In this document: positions 41,046 through 52,006 of the stretch, in pieces
Position numbering within the stretch: the stretch's first letter is position 1
Layout: each line of letters opens with the position of its first letter
Assembly: GCA_001839685.1 (NCBI GenBank)
Contig: MLAK01000623.1
Location: forward strand, 26,503-89,440
Source: Tritrichomonas foetus
Taxonomy: Eukaryota; Parabasalia; Tritrichomonadida; Tritrichomonadidae
Direction: 5' to 3'
Length of the DNA: 62,938 nt
The notes under the pieces: model-generated
Told to the model about the DNA's origin: nothing
The model's input: only the letters and a program-made list of their open reading frames with translations
The model's database searches: none
Program-made: the position numbers and the translations under genes

Positions 41046-42194
41046 GTAAACTAGCAATTCTAACCTAATTTTCTCACTCTATTTTCTTTCCTATTTTAAT
41101 CATAAATATTCAAAATTAATTCTTTCACCTAGAAAAGAATATGAAATTAGAAACAAACCTAGACATTAAAACCATGTCTCCACTAATAAATCTCGTCTAA
41201 TCAATTAACTTTATAATAGGCAGAGTGAAACTAACAAGCAGGTCGGAATAAGATAGTTGCGATGCTGTCGATTGTTTGTGCCTTGTAATAGAGGAAGCTT
41301 TTAAAAGAAGCAGCTTCTTGAGTGATCTCTAACGATGATACTGCCCAATTGGTGAACAGATAATGAACGTAAATATGATTTTGAAAGAGAGATTTTTCAT
41401 CTTTGCCGAAGAGGAAATTAAATGGCTGTCTTGAAAATCATGCAAACCATGTCGACTTTAAATAAAATCTTTATGATTGCTTAAGAATCTGAAATAAAAA
41501 GCGTAACAAAGAGTAAAAATAATAAAAACTGAGGGAGAATTCCGGTTATGTTGAAAATAGTTAGATTATGGCCTTCTTTCTCAAAATTCTTTGGAAATCG
41601 ATTTTGGAGAAGATCTCATTTTTCAGTTCCGATTCTGATGTTTGATTCTGGCAATTTTATGATATTTTGTAGTTTGATTCAATAATTGCTGTAAATGAAA
41701 ACAAAAAAGGAGAATTTTTGAAGATTATCAATAATAAATTGATAAAACCAAAAGAGAGAAATTAGAAAATCATATTTCATTAATTGTGTAACACTTTTTC
41801 AATTCTTACAGGAAGGATGAAGTCAAATATTTACAAAAATAATAATATAAAAATTTGAGATTCACGCTTATATTGATCATCACTAAAAATTATTGCGTAT
41901 ATTTAAATTTCTAGCATATAAAAATGCCCAAAAGTATTTGGGCACCACTTCATTAAAGTATCATCATACAATTTACGAATTATAATTAATTCTATTTTAT
42001 TTTATATGTTGATTCTTATGTAATCACTATAATAAAATGAGTTCGAGAGAATAAGAATTTCAGAAAATTTTCATTGATCGAATACACTGATTATTCATGA
42101 CAATCTTTCCATTTGAATGATAATTGTGTCAGATTTTTTGTCGGCTGATATGAAACATCATTTTATTAATACTGTTCCTTTTTCGTAAATATTA
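41046..42194. other. Intergenic region, 1.15 kb
   Basis: No ORF with protein-like composition. The stretch 41215-41345 is less AT-rich than its surroundings and contains an imperfect hairpin around GAAGC/GCTTC. It could be a small RNA gene, but it has no recognisable A/B box or family match. Confidence 0.5.
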
Positions 42195-43493
42195 ATGGTA
42201 CGAGAAATTGTTTCTATCCTTCTGGGCACAACTGGTAATAAGATTGGAGCACAATTTCTAAATGGATTAGATCATGATTATAATCTTAATATTCAGTCAT
42301 CATTAAGAGAATCATTAAATTCTCCTGATAAAATAAGTGCAAATGATAAATATCTTTTACATGTTTATTATGATGAAAATAAAGAGTCACTATATCACCC
42401 ACGTGCAGTTTTTGCTGATACTCAAACACTTACGAGTGAATATTTCAATGCCAACAATTTATGCTGTTTATTACCAGACAATCAGATATATGGAGATTCT
42501 GAGCAGGGAACAAATAAAAATTGGGGAATAGGATATTATTCTGATGATTTGTTTATGCAATTAGTAGAATCAATTCGAAGAGAAGTGGAAAAATGTGATT
42601 GTATTCAAGGTTTTCAAATGTTTAATTCACTTGGTGGTGGAACTGGATCAGGAATAGGTTCACGAACCATAGAGTTTTTAAAAGATGAATATCCTGATAC
42701 AATGATTTCATCTAATGTAGTATTTCCTGATCTTGATTCTGTAGGAGGTATCTATAATTGCGTGTTAGGATTAGAAAATCTGATTAATTTCTCTAATGAA
42801 GTATTTTCTTTTGATAATGATTCTTTAACTGAATGTTGCCAAAAAAATCAGCATCTTTCCACACCATCATATGGGGATTTAAATCATGTTATTGGTGCTG
42901 TATTAACTGTAACATCATTTTCATTATTATCAAATGAACAATCGCTTTCAACAATGCGAAAAAGAATAAATTCACTCGTTCCTTTTTCGAAAATGCATTT
43001 TTATAGTTCTAAAATATCACCATGTATTTCAAGGGGAACATGTCTTTATTGCGTACCCTCACTTGAATAAACAATTCAAACACTTTTTTCTCCTAATAAC
43101 ATAGCAAGTTGTAACATTGGTCCCAATAATATTTTAGCAGAGATGGTCCAATTTCGTGGATTTAGAGATTTTGATCTAATTTATGAAAAAGTAACTAATT
43201 TCAGGAATCAAAACATTCAGAATTATGCTTTTAATGATACTAGTAGAAGTTTTATAACATCTATAAGGACTCACATACAATATTACGTGAAAACTGCAGT
43301 TTTAACTGTGAATTCTGCATCCTTCAAAGAAATCCTAGGAAAATTTATCAAGAAATTTCTGTTTTTCTATTCAAGAAGAGATTTTCTTCATTTGTATGCC
43401 AATGAAGGAATTGAAGCTTTTCAATTTGAAGATGCAATGAATACCATCACAAATTTAATTGATGAATATGGAAAAATTGAATCATCTTGTTAA
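42195..43493 (+). pseudogene. Divergent beta-tubulin-like gene interrupted by one in-frame TAA
   Basis: The reading frame runs 433 codons with a single internal TAA at 43068-43070; the two halves are in the same frame. Beta-tubulin landmarks occur in order: VREIVSILLGTTGNKIGAQF (nucleotide-site start), NWGIGYYSDDL, CDCIQGFQMFNSLGGGTGSG (tubulin signature), EYPD, TPSYGDLNHVIGA, LVPFSKMHFY, YVKTAVLTVN, RRDFLHLYANEGIEAFQF and IDEYGKIE. Many normally invariant residues are changed, an extra Val follows Met1, an internal block is shortened and the acidic tail is missing. It is either a decayed tubulin copy or an unusual tubulin relative needing readthrough. Flanks show no retrocopy features such as a poly-A tail. 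Confidence 0.8.
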
Positions 43494-44336
43494 GTAAGGC
43501 CAACACACGAAGAAATATAAACTTATTATTAAATGGCCAGCACAAGTTGTATTTGTATCATATCAAAATAGATTTTGATTCATTAATAAAAAGTATAAAT
43601 ATTAAAACTTAGATTTGTAAAAATTTTATTTTATCAAGAAATTAACTAATTATCAAAGATATTTCTATTATCAATTTAGTTTTAGTGTTAAAAAAATGCA
43701 CATGTTGGACATACTGAATCAAAATTAGTTTTGTTGAGTGAATGAGCCTAACACCTAATTCATGTATTGAAAGCACATTCATTGTTAGTAGTTTCATCAT
43801 TGTGGTTCTAACCATCATTATCTTTATTTCTTGAACTTGATCTAATTTATCTTTTTGATTCTTATGTAATAGATATACTCTTCTTCATAACTGAAAAACT
43901 TTCATTAATATTGTAAATTCCTTTCATCACTTCGAGATAATATACCAAAAGTCATCATTAGTTGAAACCGAACCACATGAATACTGGGAAATAATTTGGT
44001 ATTGTGTAATTTAAAACATGAAAGCAAAATAATTGCATTGTTTGGTGCTGTCGTTCGATAAGAGGATGGAAATATTCTTAAGGTCTTGGGAAAACTGAAT
44101 ACAGATGAAATTCATATATAAGAATGTGATGCTGTCACCAATAGATGTTAATCATGACATTGACTTCAGAAAAGAAAATATTGCCCAGTTTAATTCGCAT
44201 AATATCTCTTTTCATAATAAATCGACATCATTTTAAAATATTGGATGCTTTTTAACAGCTTGGAATGCAGGTTCATATTTTATCGTTGTAAAATCACAAT
44301 CTTTGAATGATATCAAAGAATACGTTCCTTTATTGA

Positions 44337-44537
44337 TTATTTGTCCCATTATATTTATACACGAATCTAATTCTTCTAATTTCGATTAGTGGAGTAATTG
44401 TTGAAAGTCAAGAAGTGAAAACAGGGGCTATTTCATTAAATATATTCATTACACATCAGTGTATTGTTGATCATTTGGAATATTTTTTGTATGAGGTAAT
44501 GGAACAATTCAAACCAAAATTTGAAGCTGTTTCATGA
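44337..44537 (+). pseudogene. Possible decayed coding fragment
   Basis: An ATG-less open frame of 66 codons with a hydrophobic stretch (YLYTNLILLISISGVIVESQ) followed by mixed sequence (THQCIVDHLEYFLYEVMEQF). An overlapping frame just upstream (WNAGSYFIVVKSQSLNDIKE) also looks coding. This is the pattern of a frameshifted remnant. No family is recognised and chance cannot be excluded. Confidence 0.22.
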
Positions 44538-44858
44538 ATAACGAGATCCTGTAGGAAATATATAAATGATACACTGAGAATTTTTGGTGAATATATCATT
44601 CATTCTGGGTTAATTTTGAAGTCATTTTCAGACAAGATTCAATATTTGGTTGGCACACTATCTGAAATAAATGAGTGATGAGCATTAGATATATCAGAAG
44701 CAACCACATATCAAAAATAATTTTTCCTTCATATGGCCTGGTTTGAAATATTAATATTCATATGCCAATTAATAGAAAAATGATACTTCGGGAAATGTAA
44801 AAAATCTAGATTTTTTATTTAATGTTTTTGTCTGAAGTTTAGAATCTTATATTTGTTC

Positions 44859-44985
44859 AAAGCCATTCATCCCAGCGTCAATATATGTTGGTAATTGTTG
44901 AGAGGCATTCATCCTTTGCACAAAGTCATTCGTCCTTGTTTTATGTAATTCGTCCCAATTATCGTCATTGTAAAGTCATTCATCC
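44859..44985. repeat. Cluster of degenerate AAAGYCATTCRTCC repeats
   Basis: The octamer ATTCRTCC occurs five times in 121 bp (44865, 44907, 44928, 44948, 44978). Three copies extend to AAAGYCATTCRTCC. Spacing is irregular (42, 21, 20, 30 bp). It lies just beyond the 3' end of the helicase gene. It may be a decayed tandem repeat or a protein-binding site cluster. Confidence 0.6.
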
Positions 44986-45301
44986 TGAAGCTTAATTCCT
45001 AGTTCAATCGTCAAATGTTCAAATCATTTCAGTCCCGTGTTAGAAGACAGTCTTCTCTTGTTATTTTCAATCGTCCCCATTAACGGTTTGTCAGAAGTCA
45101 GCCGTCTTTGGGTGTACAGAAGAATCAAATGACTAAATTTTTTCGAAAATCTGCAGTAAAGTGCTGTTTCCACCCCATTTCCTTTTCCATGTTAGTCTGG
45201 AGCATTATTCAAGAAAGAGTGTCAAAAAATAAAAGAAAACAAAAATGCTCTGATCGAGTTTTATATTAAGAATTCACAGATATCTCTATATCAATATTTT
45301 C

Positions 45302-46957
45302 TTATTCATCATTTCTTTGGCGATTGTTGTTGTTTCCATATCCGCCGCCGCCGCCTCTTTGGCCGTAGCCGCTGTAAAATCTATCGCTATTTCCATATCC
45401 ACCTCGTCCATAACCGCTGTGGCCGTATCCACCGCCACCACCGCGTCCTCCTCTATAGTTGTTCCACCTTGACGCGCCTCTTGGCGTGACTTTGACGAGA
45501 TCCTGGAGCCATGCTGGGATTTCCTGTTTGGCCTGGGAGAGGACCTTGTAAAGTTTGCGGGACATATTTTTGCTTTCATCTGTGAAGTAAGTGACGGCCA
45601 TTCCTTCTTTGTTGCCTCTGGCTGTTCTTCCGATTCTGTGAATGTAGGATTCGATGTCTCCTGGGAAGTCATAGTTTACAACAAGATCGATATCAGAAAC
45701 ATCAAGGCCACGAGCGGCCACATCAGTTGCGACTAAAATTCCAGTTTTTACGTTCTTGAATTTATTCAATACATAATCACGTTCTGTTTGTGGTTTGTCT
45801 CCATGAATGGACATTGCGTTCATTCCCTTTGCGTAGAGGTTGTCTGAAAGCTGGTCGGCTGATCGTTTAGTCTTTGTGAAAATGATAATTTTTTGGTCGG
45901 CTTTATCATTCAATAATTCGAGCACTTTACTTAATTTCTCAAATTCTTCCACTTTTTCAACGATTTGTTTGATGGCTGAGTTCGTGGTGAGTTCGTTTGA
46001 TCCTATGACCATATGAACTGGATCTACCAAGAAATCTGAAGCAAGTTTCCTGATCTCTTTTGGCCATGTGGCAGAAAACATGATTGTCTGTCTGTCGGTT
46101 CGAATCTTCTCAATAATTTGCCTAATTTGAGGTTCGAAACCCATATCAAGCATTCTATCGGCTTCATCGAGAACGAGGAAGTTCACTCTTTCCATTGTAA
46201 CAATTTCTTGTGTGATGAAATCAATCAATCTTCCGGGCGTTGCGACAACCAGGGCCGGCGACCTTCTCAGTTCTCCAATTTGTGGTCCTCGGCCAGATCC
46301 GCCAAAGAGGCAGCAGTGGCGACATCCAATTCTTGGGCAGAAATCCGACGCCACCTCACCAACTTGCTGGGCGAGTTCTCTCGTTGGCGCAAGAATGAGG
46401 ACGATAGGTCCATCACCGCGCTCCATCTTTGGCTGCCTCTGAATGTGGAAAAGTGCAGGAAGCAAATATGCGGCGGTTTTTCCAGATCCGGTCTTGGCAA
46501 TGCCGATGAGGTCTCTTCCGGCAAGGGCGACTGGAATGGAAACAGCCTGGATCGGCGAAGGTGTTTCCCACTTGTTATCTTCAATTTGCTTCTGGAGTGG
46601 AGTTGGAAGATTCAACTCGGCGAAAGTCAGGGCTGGTGCTGGGGCTTTGTCGCCAATTAATTTGATGGTATTTGCTTTGAAAAACGCTTTTTGTTCTTCT
46701 GGTGTTGATGATGGAGTCAATTCGATATCGAGTTTGATTGATTCAGCTGGCTCGGTCCTGCTTGGCTTCATTGGCTCTCTGTCTCTAAAACCACGACCGC
46801 CGCGAAAGTCGCCGCGTCCTCTGCGATCATATTCATTACGCTTTTCAATGCTGAATGAACGAGAGCGAGTCATTGAGAACTTTCTATCGCCACCACCTTC
46901 TTCGTTGAATCTATCGCCTCCGAATGATGGTCCACGTTTCCAACTATTTGTATTCAT
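45302..46957 (-). CDS. DEAD-box RNA helicase, DDX5/Dbp2-like
   Basis: 551 residues with a complete motif set: Q motif (WETPSPIQAVSIPVALAGRD), motif I AKTGSGKT, Ia PTRELAQQ, GG, Ib ATPGRLID, II DEAD, III SAT, IV IIFTKTKRSADQL, V ATDVAARGLDV and VI HRIGRTARG. The N-terminus is Arg/Gly-rich. The C-terminus is a Gly/Tyr-rich RGG-like tail (GGRGGGGGYGHSGYGRGGYG). The spacing WPKEIRKLA and VNYDFPGDIESYIHR points to the DDX5/DDX17/Dbp2 group of ATP-dependent RNA remodellers in nucleus and cytoplasm. Codon use is more C/G-ending than most neighbours, suggesting high expression. Long antisense ORFs over this gene are shadows of that bias. Confidence 0.95.
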   Translation of the reverse strand: MNTNSWKRGPSFGGDRFNEEGGGDRKFSMTRSRSFSIEKRNEYDRRGRGDFRGGRGFRDREPMKPSRTEPAESIKLDIELTPSSTPEEQKAFFKANTIKLIGDKAPAPALTFAELNLPTPLQKQIEDNKWETPSPIQAVSIPVALAGRDLIGIAKTGSGKTAAYLLPALFHIQRQPKMERGDGPIVLILAPTRELAQQVGEVASDFCPRIGCRHCCLFGGSGRGPQIGELRRSPALVVATPGRLIDFITQEIVTMERVNFLVLDEADRMLDMGFEPQIRQIIEKIRTDRQTIMFSATWPKEIRKLASDFLVDPVHMVIGSNELTTNSAIKQIVEKVEEFEKLSKVLELLNDKADQKIIIFTKTKRSADQLSDNLYAKGMNAMSIHGDKPQTERDYVLNKFKNVKTGILVATDVAARGLDVSDIDLVVNYDFPGDIESYIHRIGRTARGNKEGMAVTYFTDESKNMSRKLYKVLSQAKQEIPAWLQDLVKVTPRGASRWNNYRGGRGGGGGYGHSGYGRGGYGNSDRFYSGYGQRGGGGGYGNNNNRQRNDE

Positions 46958-47760
46958 TAAAATAATAATCTATGGTCATAAAATTTTGTTGGTCATTCGA
47001 AGATTTTCAAGTATGGTGATTTTTATTATAGAATGACGATAAGTGATTTTAATAAGAGGGATTTTGAGTAGATTTGATTGGAAATTGAATAGATTTGTTT
47101 GATTATGAATTCAAATATTCAATATTCAGAAATATTCAGAATTTATTTGATTGAATCCTTTTCAACGTTTCACTTTTTTTTTCATGGTCGATGTATCACC
47201 ACTCTAATTGAAATGGAAGATTTTGGATATATAAATATCGTTTCGAACAAGAAGATATGTAAACATAATGTAATCGTTGTACGATTTCTGGAAATCATAC
47301 CATCTATTTTTCATTTGCTTCTCATTAAAAATTTTACTCATTCCATTAAATCACTAAAGCCAATATCATTCTGAACAATATAGACAAATAGAATAAAATT
47401 GAATACACACAGATCAACACAAATTTCTCATTAAATGATTAACAACAAAAAATCCAATTTTAACTAAAACCTGGATAGTTCCAATGGCAAATGGAATTTG
47501 TTCATAAATCACATAGCAGGAAAGAACGTGGGCACTCACTTTTTTCTTATCTAATCTTAATAAATTAAGAGTTACATTATATTTTTAGAATGTGAAAAGA
47601 TTATGGAGCAGTTTCACAGATTTTTGGAATGATTAGTGAATTTTATATACTAAACAATCAATACCACATGAATAAAGACAATCTTTATAATTAATTGAAA
47701 TCTAATTTCTAAAAAATTCTCAAAAAATCTGATTTTTTTGTTTCAAGGGAAAAATTTTAT
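46958..47760. other. Intergenic region, 800 bp, no gene seen
   Basis: A 91-codon forward ORF at 47099-47374 has random-looking composition and no family resemblance, so it is not called. Nothing else is visible. Confidence 0.6.
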
Positions 47761-48675
47761 TCAAAAACAACAAAAAATTGAGGACAATGAGACAGAACCG
47801 TCAAAAAAGGCAACTTTAGGATCATTCATTGGTGGTTCAAGACAAACAGGACAAAATGGCTTCCTTTTCAGCTCTTTTTCAAGACACTCTGAACAAAAAA
47901 CGTGTCCACAGGGAAGTTCAATTTGATTTTTTGCCTCTGATTGGCAAACATCACAATTTTTGACATTTATGCATTGATTTAAAGCAAATAATTTCCTATA
48001 CGATAAATAAAAAGTATAACGAACAACATCAAAGTCCCAAATAAGTTGTGCGAAAAATATTGATTTTGCAATTAAATAGCATTTGCATGTATTAAAGTCT
48101 TGTGAAATCATTGTTGGTATAAGTTTTGTTCCAGGAGTTTTTGAGAAGAAATTTAGCCATAAAGGAAAGACAACTAATGATCTGACAAATACAGTAAATC
48201 GATGGAAAATTGCAAAAATGCCTCGCTTGATTTGGAAAGGGGAAACAATCCTCAATCCAACGAGAATGATTTTTAGCATTAGATATAAATAAAATATCGC
48301 CAGTGATATTACAAGAGATCTTATATACGTTACAACGCACGAAATTTTGTCAAAGGCATTGATTGTTAAAGTGAAGTAACCAATATAAACGAGTATCAAC
48401 AAAAGTGCTGCTATAAAATAGAGAATTGAATATATTATAACACTTGTTGGCGTGTATGGAAAGTCGTACTCTGGATCGGAAATCAGTTTGTTCAATTTGT
48501 GAGTCAATACGTATTCGTTACCAAAGAAAAATAAAAGCGAAGCGAATATAATTAATGCGATATCGTATATTTTGGCAAGCCAGAGCAAACAAAAGAGAAC
48601 AACAACGAGAAGACCGAACATTGTGTAGTTGCGTGCAAAAGCCCCTTCGACATTCCAGTCATTAAGGTGCTGCAT
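47761..48675 (-). CDS. Membrane RING-finger protein, RNFT1/2-like E3 ligase
   Basis: 304 residues from ATG 48675; the frame is open further upstream but only from a GTG at 48786. About five hydrophobic helices precede a C-terminal C3HC4 RING: CDVCQSEAKNQIELPCGHVF, then CSECLEKELKRKPFCPVC. The tail after the RING contains FFDGSVSL, matching the WKDGATS-type tail of RNFT1/RNFT2. Those are ER membrane ubiquitin ligases linked to ER-associated degradation. All eight zinc ligands (seven Cys, one His) are present. Function is by family inference. Confidence 0.8.
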   Translation of the reverse strand: MQHLNDWNVEGAFARNYTMFGLLVVVLFCLLWLAKIYDIALIIFASLLFFFGNEYVLTHKLNKLISDPEYDFPYTPTSVIIYSILYFIAALLLILVYIGYFTLTINAFDKISCVVTYIRSLVISLAIFYLYLMLKIILVGLRIVSPFQIKRGIFAIFHRFTVFVRSLVVFPLWLNFFSKTPGTKLIPTMISQDFNTCKCYLIAKSIFFAQLIWDFDVVRYTFYLSYRKLFALNQCINVKNCDVCQSEAKNQIELPCGHVFCSECLEKELKRKPFCPVCLEPPMNDPKVAFFDGSVSLSSIFCCF

Positions 48676-49959
48676 GATATAATGAGTAAATAATTGTTTT
48701 TTTGTGTGCTTAAATGGTTGGTTTTTTTGTGAATAAAAAAGAACGAATTCTGAAATAGCAAATACATACGACTCTGTGTTAATCACTAATACATAATATT
48801 AAAGGACCATTTAGCTTATTGTTAAGGTCAATTTCAACTAATGCCCATTTTATCAATTCATTCTCATACGAAATAGAAGACTATTTATGGTAGAGAGATT
48901 CAAATGAATATATTACTTATCATAAAAAATAAATAAAAATGATTTTTACGATTAAAATAGTCATATTCTCTGAGGATTATTTCTATTCAAGAAAAAATCC
49001 ATGATCGATAATCCATGGGTTTAATTGATATTACACGGAGATGTTTTAGTGCAAAAGAAATTTGGATATTAAATTGTGGTGAAATTCATTTTATCAAAGC
49101 GTAAGAAAACCCAGTATTCACATGAATGATATTAAAATGCAATTGAGTTTTATTTTGGAGTTTTTGATCTATGAAATGGAGAACTTTGACAGAAATAATC
49201 TTTAAAATATTTCTGAAAAGACTCAATCACATTAGATCTTAATCGAAAATCTCAAATAATACTATTTACATGCCAAACTCATATTTGTTCAATCGAATCA
49301 ATCAATTGATTCGGGGTCAATTATATTGTTATGAATCTAAGCTTATTTTGATCTTTGCACCACTTTTCTATAAAAGAAACTATTCATGTAATATAAACAT
49401 ACAGTAAATGAATTTGATCATGAGCACTCATAGGATTGCCGTTTTAAGTGCTTAAGCGGATTATCTAAATCATGGAAAATTTAAAGCACATATATTTCCT
49501 TTGAAGATCCTTTAATAATTAATGTGAGTTTTATTGTACAACTCCAACAACAACCTGGTGAAAAGAGAAAAGAAGGTGATTTTAAAAAGATATTTTATAT
49601 CACATGTCAATGGTTACAAAATTGAAGATGAATGATTTTCTGTTCTAGATGACCGCTATCTTTATATTCACTTAAGAAAGTGTTTTCGGGAAAAAAGTTA
49701 CCATGGTTGTTGGCAAGATTTTGTTGAATGCCTCAATGAAAATCCAAAACCCCCAACCATTAATGTCTCAAATATTCAATCAACATAAAACATTTTTTTA
49801 TGAATTCGCCATTGAAATATTAATCATTATTCAATGTTTTTTTTGGAGCAATATGAAAAAATTCTAAAGGAATTATCGATAATCTCAAAAATTTCACTTT
49901 AAATAATATAAACTACTCAAAGTAACTCAAAAGTCATAAATAAAAAGTATTTCTGAAAA
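48676..49959. other. Intergenic region, 1.28 kb, with a weak decayed remnant
   Basis: No intact gene. Around 49495-49610 one forward frame reads protein-like (PFEDPLIINVSFIVQLQQQP) but is broken by stops soon after, so any gene here is long dead. The 3' part is an AT-rich upstream region of the Myb gene at 49960. Confidence 0.5.
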
Positions 49960-50802
49960 ATGATGCAAGATGCAGATTATCTGTTTCATCAGCCTTGTCA
50001 GCAAGCTCAGCACATTACCCAAATGTATATGCAGCAGCAAAAACAAAACACATTTCAGAGGCAACAAAATCACATCCAGCAAATTCAACAACAACATTTA
50101 TTCAATCAGCAGCAAATACTCAATCAAAAACCATCAATAAATGCACCAAATCTTCTCAATCAGCCTAACATTTGTCGAAAAAATAACAAAAATCCAAAAG
50201 ATTTATTGAACGAATTACCCAAAGTTTCTCAAAGCAACTCGCCCAAAAACAAGAATCATAATAATAGCTTTCCAACATATCACAAACTAATGTGGACACC
50301 TGATGAAGATGAAATGCTACTAAATGCTGTTGGAAAACATGGTACAAAGAATTGGAGTCTGATTGCATCAATGGTGCCGAGAAGAAACGGAAAACAATGT
50401 CGTGAAAGATGGTCGGGAATGCTCGACCCAGATATCAACAGAAATCCATGGACCAGGGAAGAAGATCAAATCTTGATTGAATATCATAGCAAATATGGAA
50501 ACAAATGGGCAAAAATATCAGAAATGTTGCCTGGCCGGTCTAGAATTTCTTTAAGAAATAGGTGGGGATATCATTTGAGGCATTCCGTGAAGCAATTGGA
50601 AATTCAGCATCAATTATATATTCCTCCGGAGGAGAAAACAAGTACGCCGGCAGTAGAGAAGGAAAATAGTAGCGAAAATATTGCTTCCAAGTTGTCAAAT
50701 CCTTTAGGGATGTCTCTCCAAATTGAAAACAATAAAATTGAATCTACAGATCCAACACTGGATCGCTTTTGGACAGAAATCAGTGACAAATTGTGGGTTT
50801 AA
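49960..50802 (+). CDS. Two-repeat (R2R3) Myb-like DNA-binding protein with Gln-rich N-terminus
   Basis: 280 residues. The first 80 are Gln/His/Asn-rich. Two Myb repeats follow at about 108-210: MWTPDEDEMLLNAVGKHGTK, then NWSLIASMVPRRNGKQCRER, and PWTREEDQILIEYHSKYGNK, then WAKISEMLPGRSRISLRNRW. The regularly spaced Trp residues are kept, with Arg/Asn contacts in the recognition helices. Trichomonads have large families of such small Myb factors, some binding promoters of surface and metabolic genes. The C-terminus is uncharacterised. Target genes cannot be inferred here. Confidence 0.95.
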   Translation: MMQDADYLFHQPCQQAQHITQMYMQQQKQNTFQRQQNHIQQIQQQHLFNQQQILNQKPSINAPNLLNQPNICRKNNKNPKDLLNELPKVSQSNSPKNKNHNNSFPTYHKLMWTPDEDEMLLNAVGKHGTKNWSLIASMVPRRNGKQCRERWSGMLDPDINRNPWTREEDQILIEYHSKYGNKWAKISEMLPGRSRISLRNRWGYHLRHSVKQLEIQHQLYIPPEEKTSTPAVEKENSSENIASKLSNPLGMSLQIENNKIESTDPTLDRFWTEISDKLWV

Positions 50803-51031
50803 TCGAATTCTATTGTATCAATGTAAGTGCCTGATCTGTTTTATTATTTCGTAGAGTAAAAAGTAGATAACGGGAAATTTTGTTTTTTCATGGCGTAGAA
50901 ATAGGTGTAAGAAGTTGTGTTTGTTCGATTTATTTGTACTTCGTGGCATCATTAGTTATCACTGCGTCGAGAAAAAATGTGAAATATTTTGATGGAATAT
51001 CGAAATTAAGGTCAAATATTGGCCATTGAAA

Positions 51032-52006
51032 ATGGAATCAGGCTTACAATCAAACGAGTATTATTACAATCTCAGAGCACATTATACATATCATGAACCG
51101 ATGTACAAGGACTATCAAGCCATGAATATTTGGCGAGATGTTATTTCTTATAATCCTCATCAATTTCGCGATAAAATTGTTTTTGAAGTCGGAACAGGAC
51201 CAGGTTTGTTTGCTCTACTCGCAGTTAGGGCTGGCGCCAAACACGTTTATGCATGGGAACCAACAACAATCTCGAAAACAGCAGAAGATATTGTGAAGCA
51301 TAATAATTATCAAGAATCAATCACCATTTTAACCGGACCGATAGACGAAGTCAAAATTCCAGAGAAGGTTGATGTTGTTTTGACCACTTCTTTCGGTTAT
51401 TCACTTTTATTGGATTCTCTTCTATTGGCTTTTCTTTACTCACGTGATAATTTTCTGAAAGACGATGGTATCGTCATTCCGGCAAAAGCCGAGATTGTTT
51501 TCACATCATGCGTAAAATCAATGTTTGCCCAATCTTATGATTATTGGGGAGACGTTTATGGATTCGATTTTACAGCAATTGAAAAAGATGAAATAAATAA
51601 TGCGATTGTTACAGCTGTTTCAACAACACGCATCAAAACAAGTCAATCTACAATTGCAGAATTAGACTTTTCAAAGATTACAAAAGAAGATTTGAATATA
51701 ACATCACAATTTTCAATAAAGGCTATTACTGATCATGAACTAGATTGCTTCCTTCTATGGTTCAAACTAAAGTTTCCTTTGCCAAATCGAAACGTCGAAC
51801 TTAGCACATCACCTTTCGACCCTGACACACACTGGAACCAACTTACATTCAAACTTCCAGAGAGGATAAAAATTAAACAGGATGACGAAATAACAGGAAC
51901 ATTTAAACTGAAGCCAGTGACAGACCAATTGAGGCCACTAATTTACGATATTGAATATTCTGTAAATGGCGGTCAACATGCAACTCTAAATTATGTGTTT
52001 CAATAA
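51032..52006 (+). CDS. PRMT-like methyltransferase-fold protein lacking the double-E loop
   Basis: 324 residues from ATG 51032 (the codon two upstream is TTG). It follows type I arginine methyltransferases: YHEPMYKDYQAMNIWRDVIS, SAM-binding VFEVGTGPGLFALLAVRAG and the acidic VYAWEP, IDEVKIPEKVDVV, and the THW loop DTHWNQLTFKLPE. PRMTs place arginine with two glutamates in SEWMGYxLxxExM. Here the stretch is TTSFGYSLLLDSLL, with Thr119 replacing the first Glu and Asp128 the second. SAM binding may persist but arginine methylation is doubtful. It could be a partner subunit of an active PRMT or act on a different substrate. Confidence 0.8.
   Translation: MESGLQSNEYYYNLRAHYTYHEPMYKDYQAMNIWRDVISYNPHQFRDKIVFEVGTGPGLFALLAVRAGAKHVYAWEPTTISKTAEDIVKHNNYQESITILTGPIDEVKIPEKVDVVLTTSFGYSLLLDSLLLAFLYSRDNFLKDDGIVIPAKAEIVFTSCVKSMFAQSYDYWGDVYGFDFTAIEKDEINNAIVTAVSTTRIKTSQSTIAELDFSKITKEDLNITSQFSIKAITDHELDCFLLWFKLKFPLPNRNVELSTSPFDPDTHWNQLTFKLPERIKIKQDDEITGTFKLKPVTDQLRPLIYDIEYSVNGGQHATLNYVFQ

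Larger units (their letters stand above)
43494..45301. other. Gene-poor stretch, 1.8 kb, with decayed coding remnants
   Basis: No intact gene. Translations between about 44140 and 44540 look protein-like in broken pieces (see the separate entry). A cluster of short repeats lies at 44859-44985. The rest is unremarkable AT-rich sequence. Confidence 0.55.

Noticed and set aside
45286..46660. Antisense and shifted ORFs of 100-197 codons over the helicase
   Set aside because: Shadows of the biased, Gly/Arg-rich helicase coding sequence.
47099..47374. 91-codon forward ORF
   Set aside because: Composition resembles chance translation of AT-rich DNA and no family resemblance is seen.
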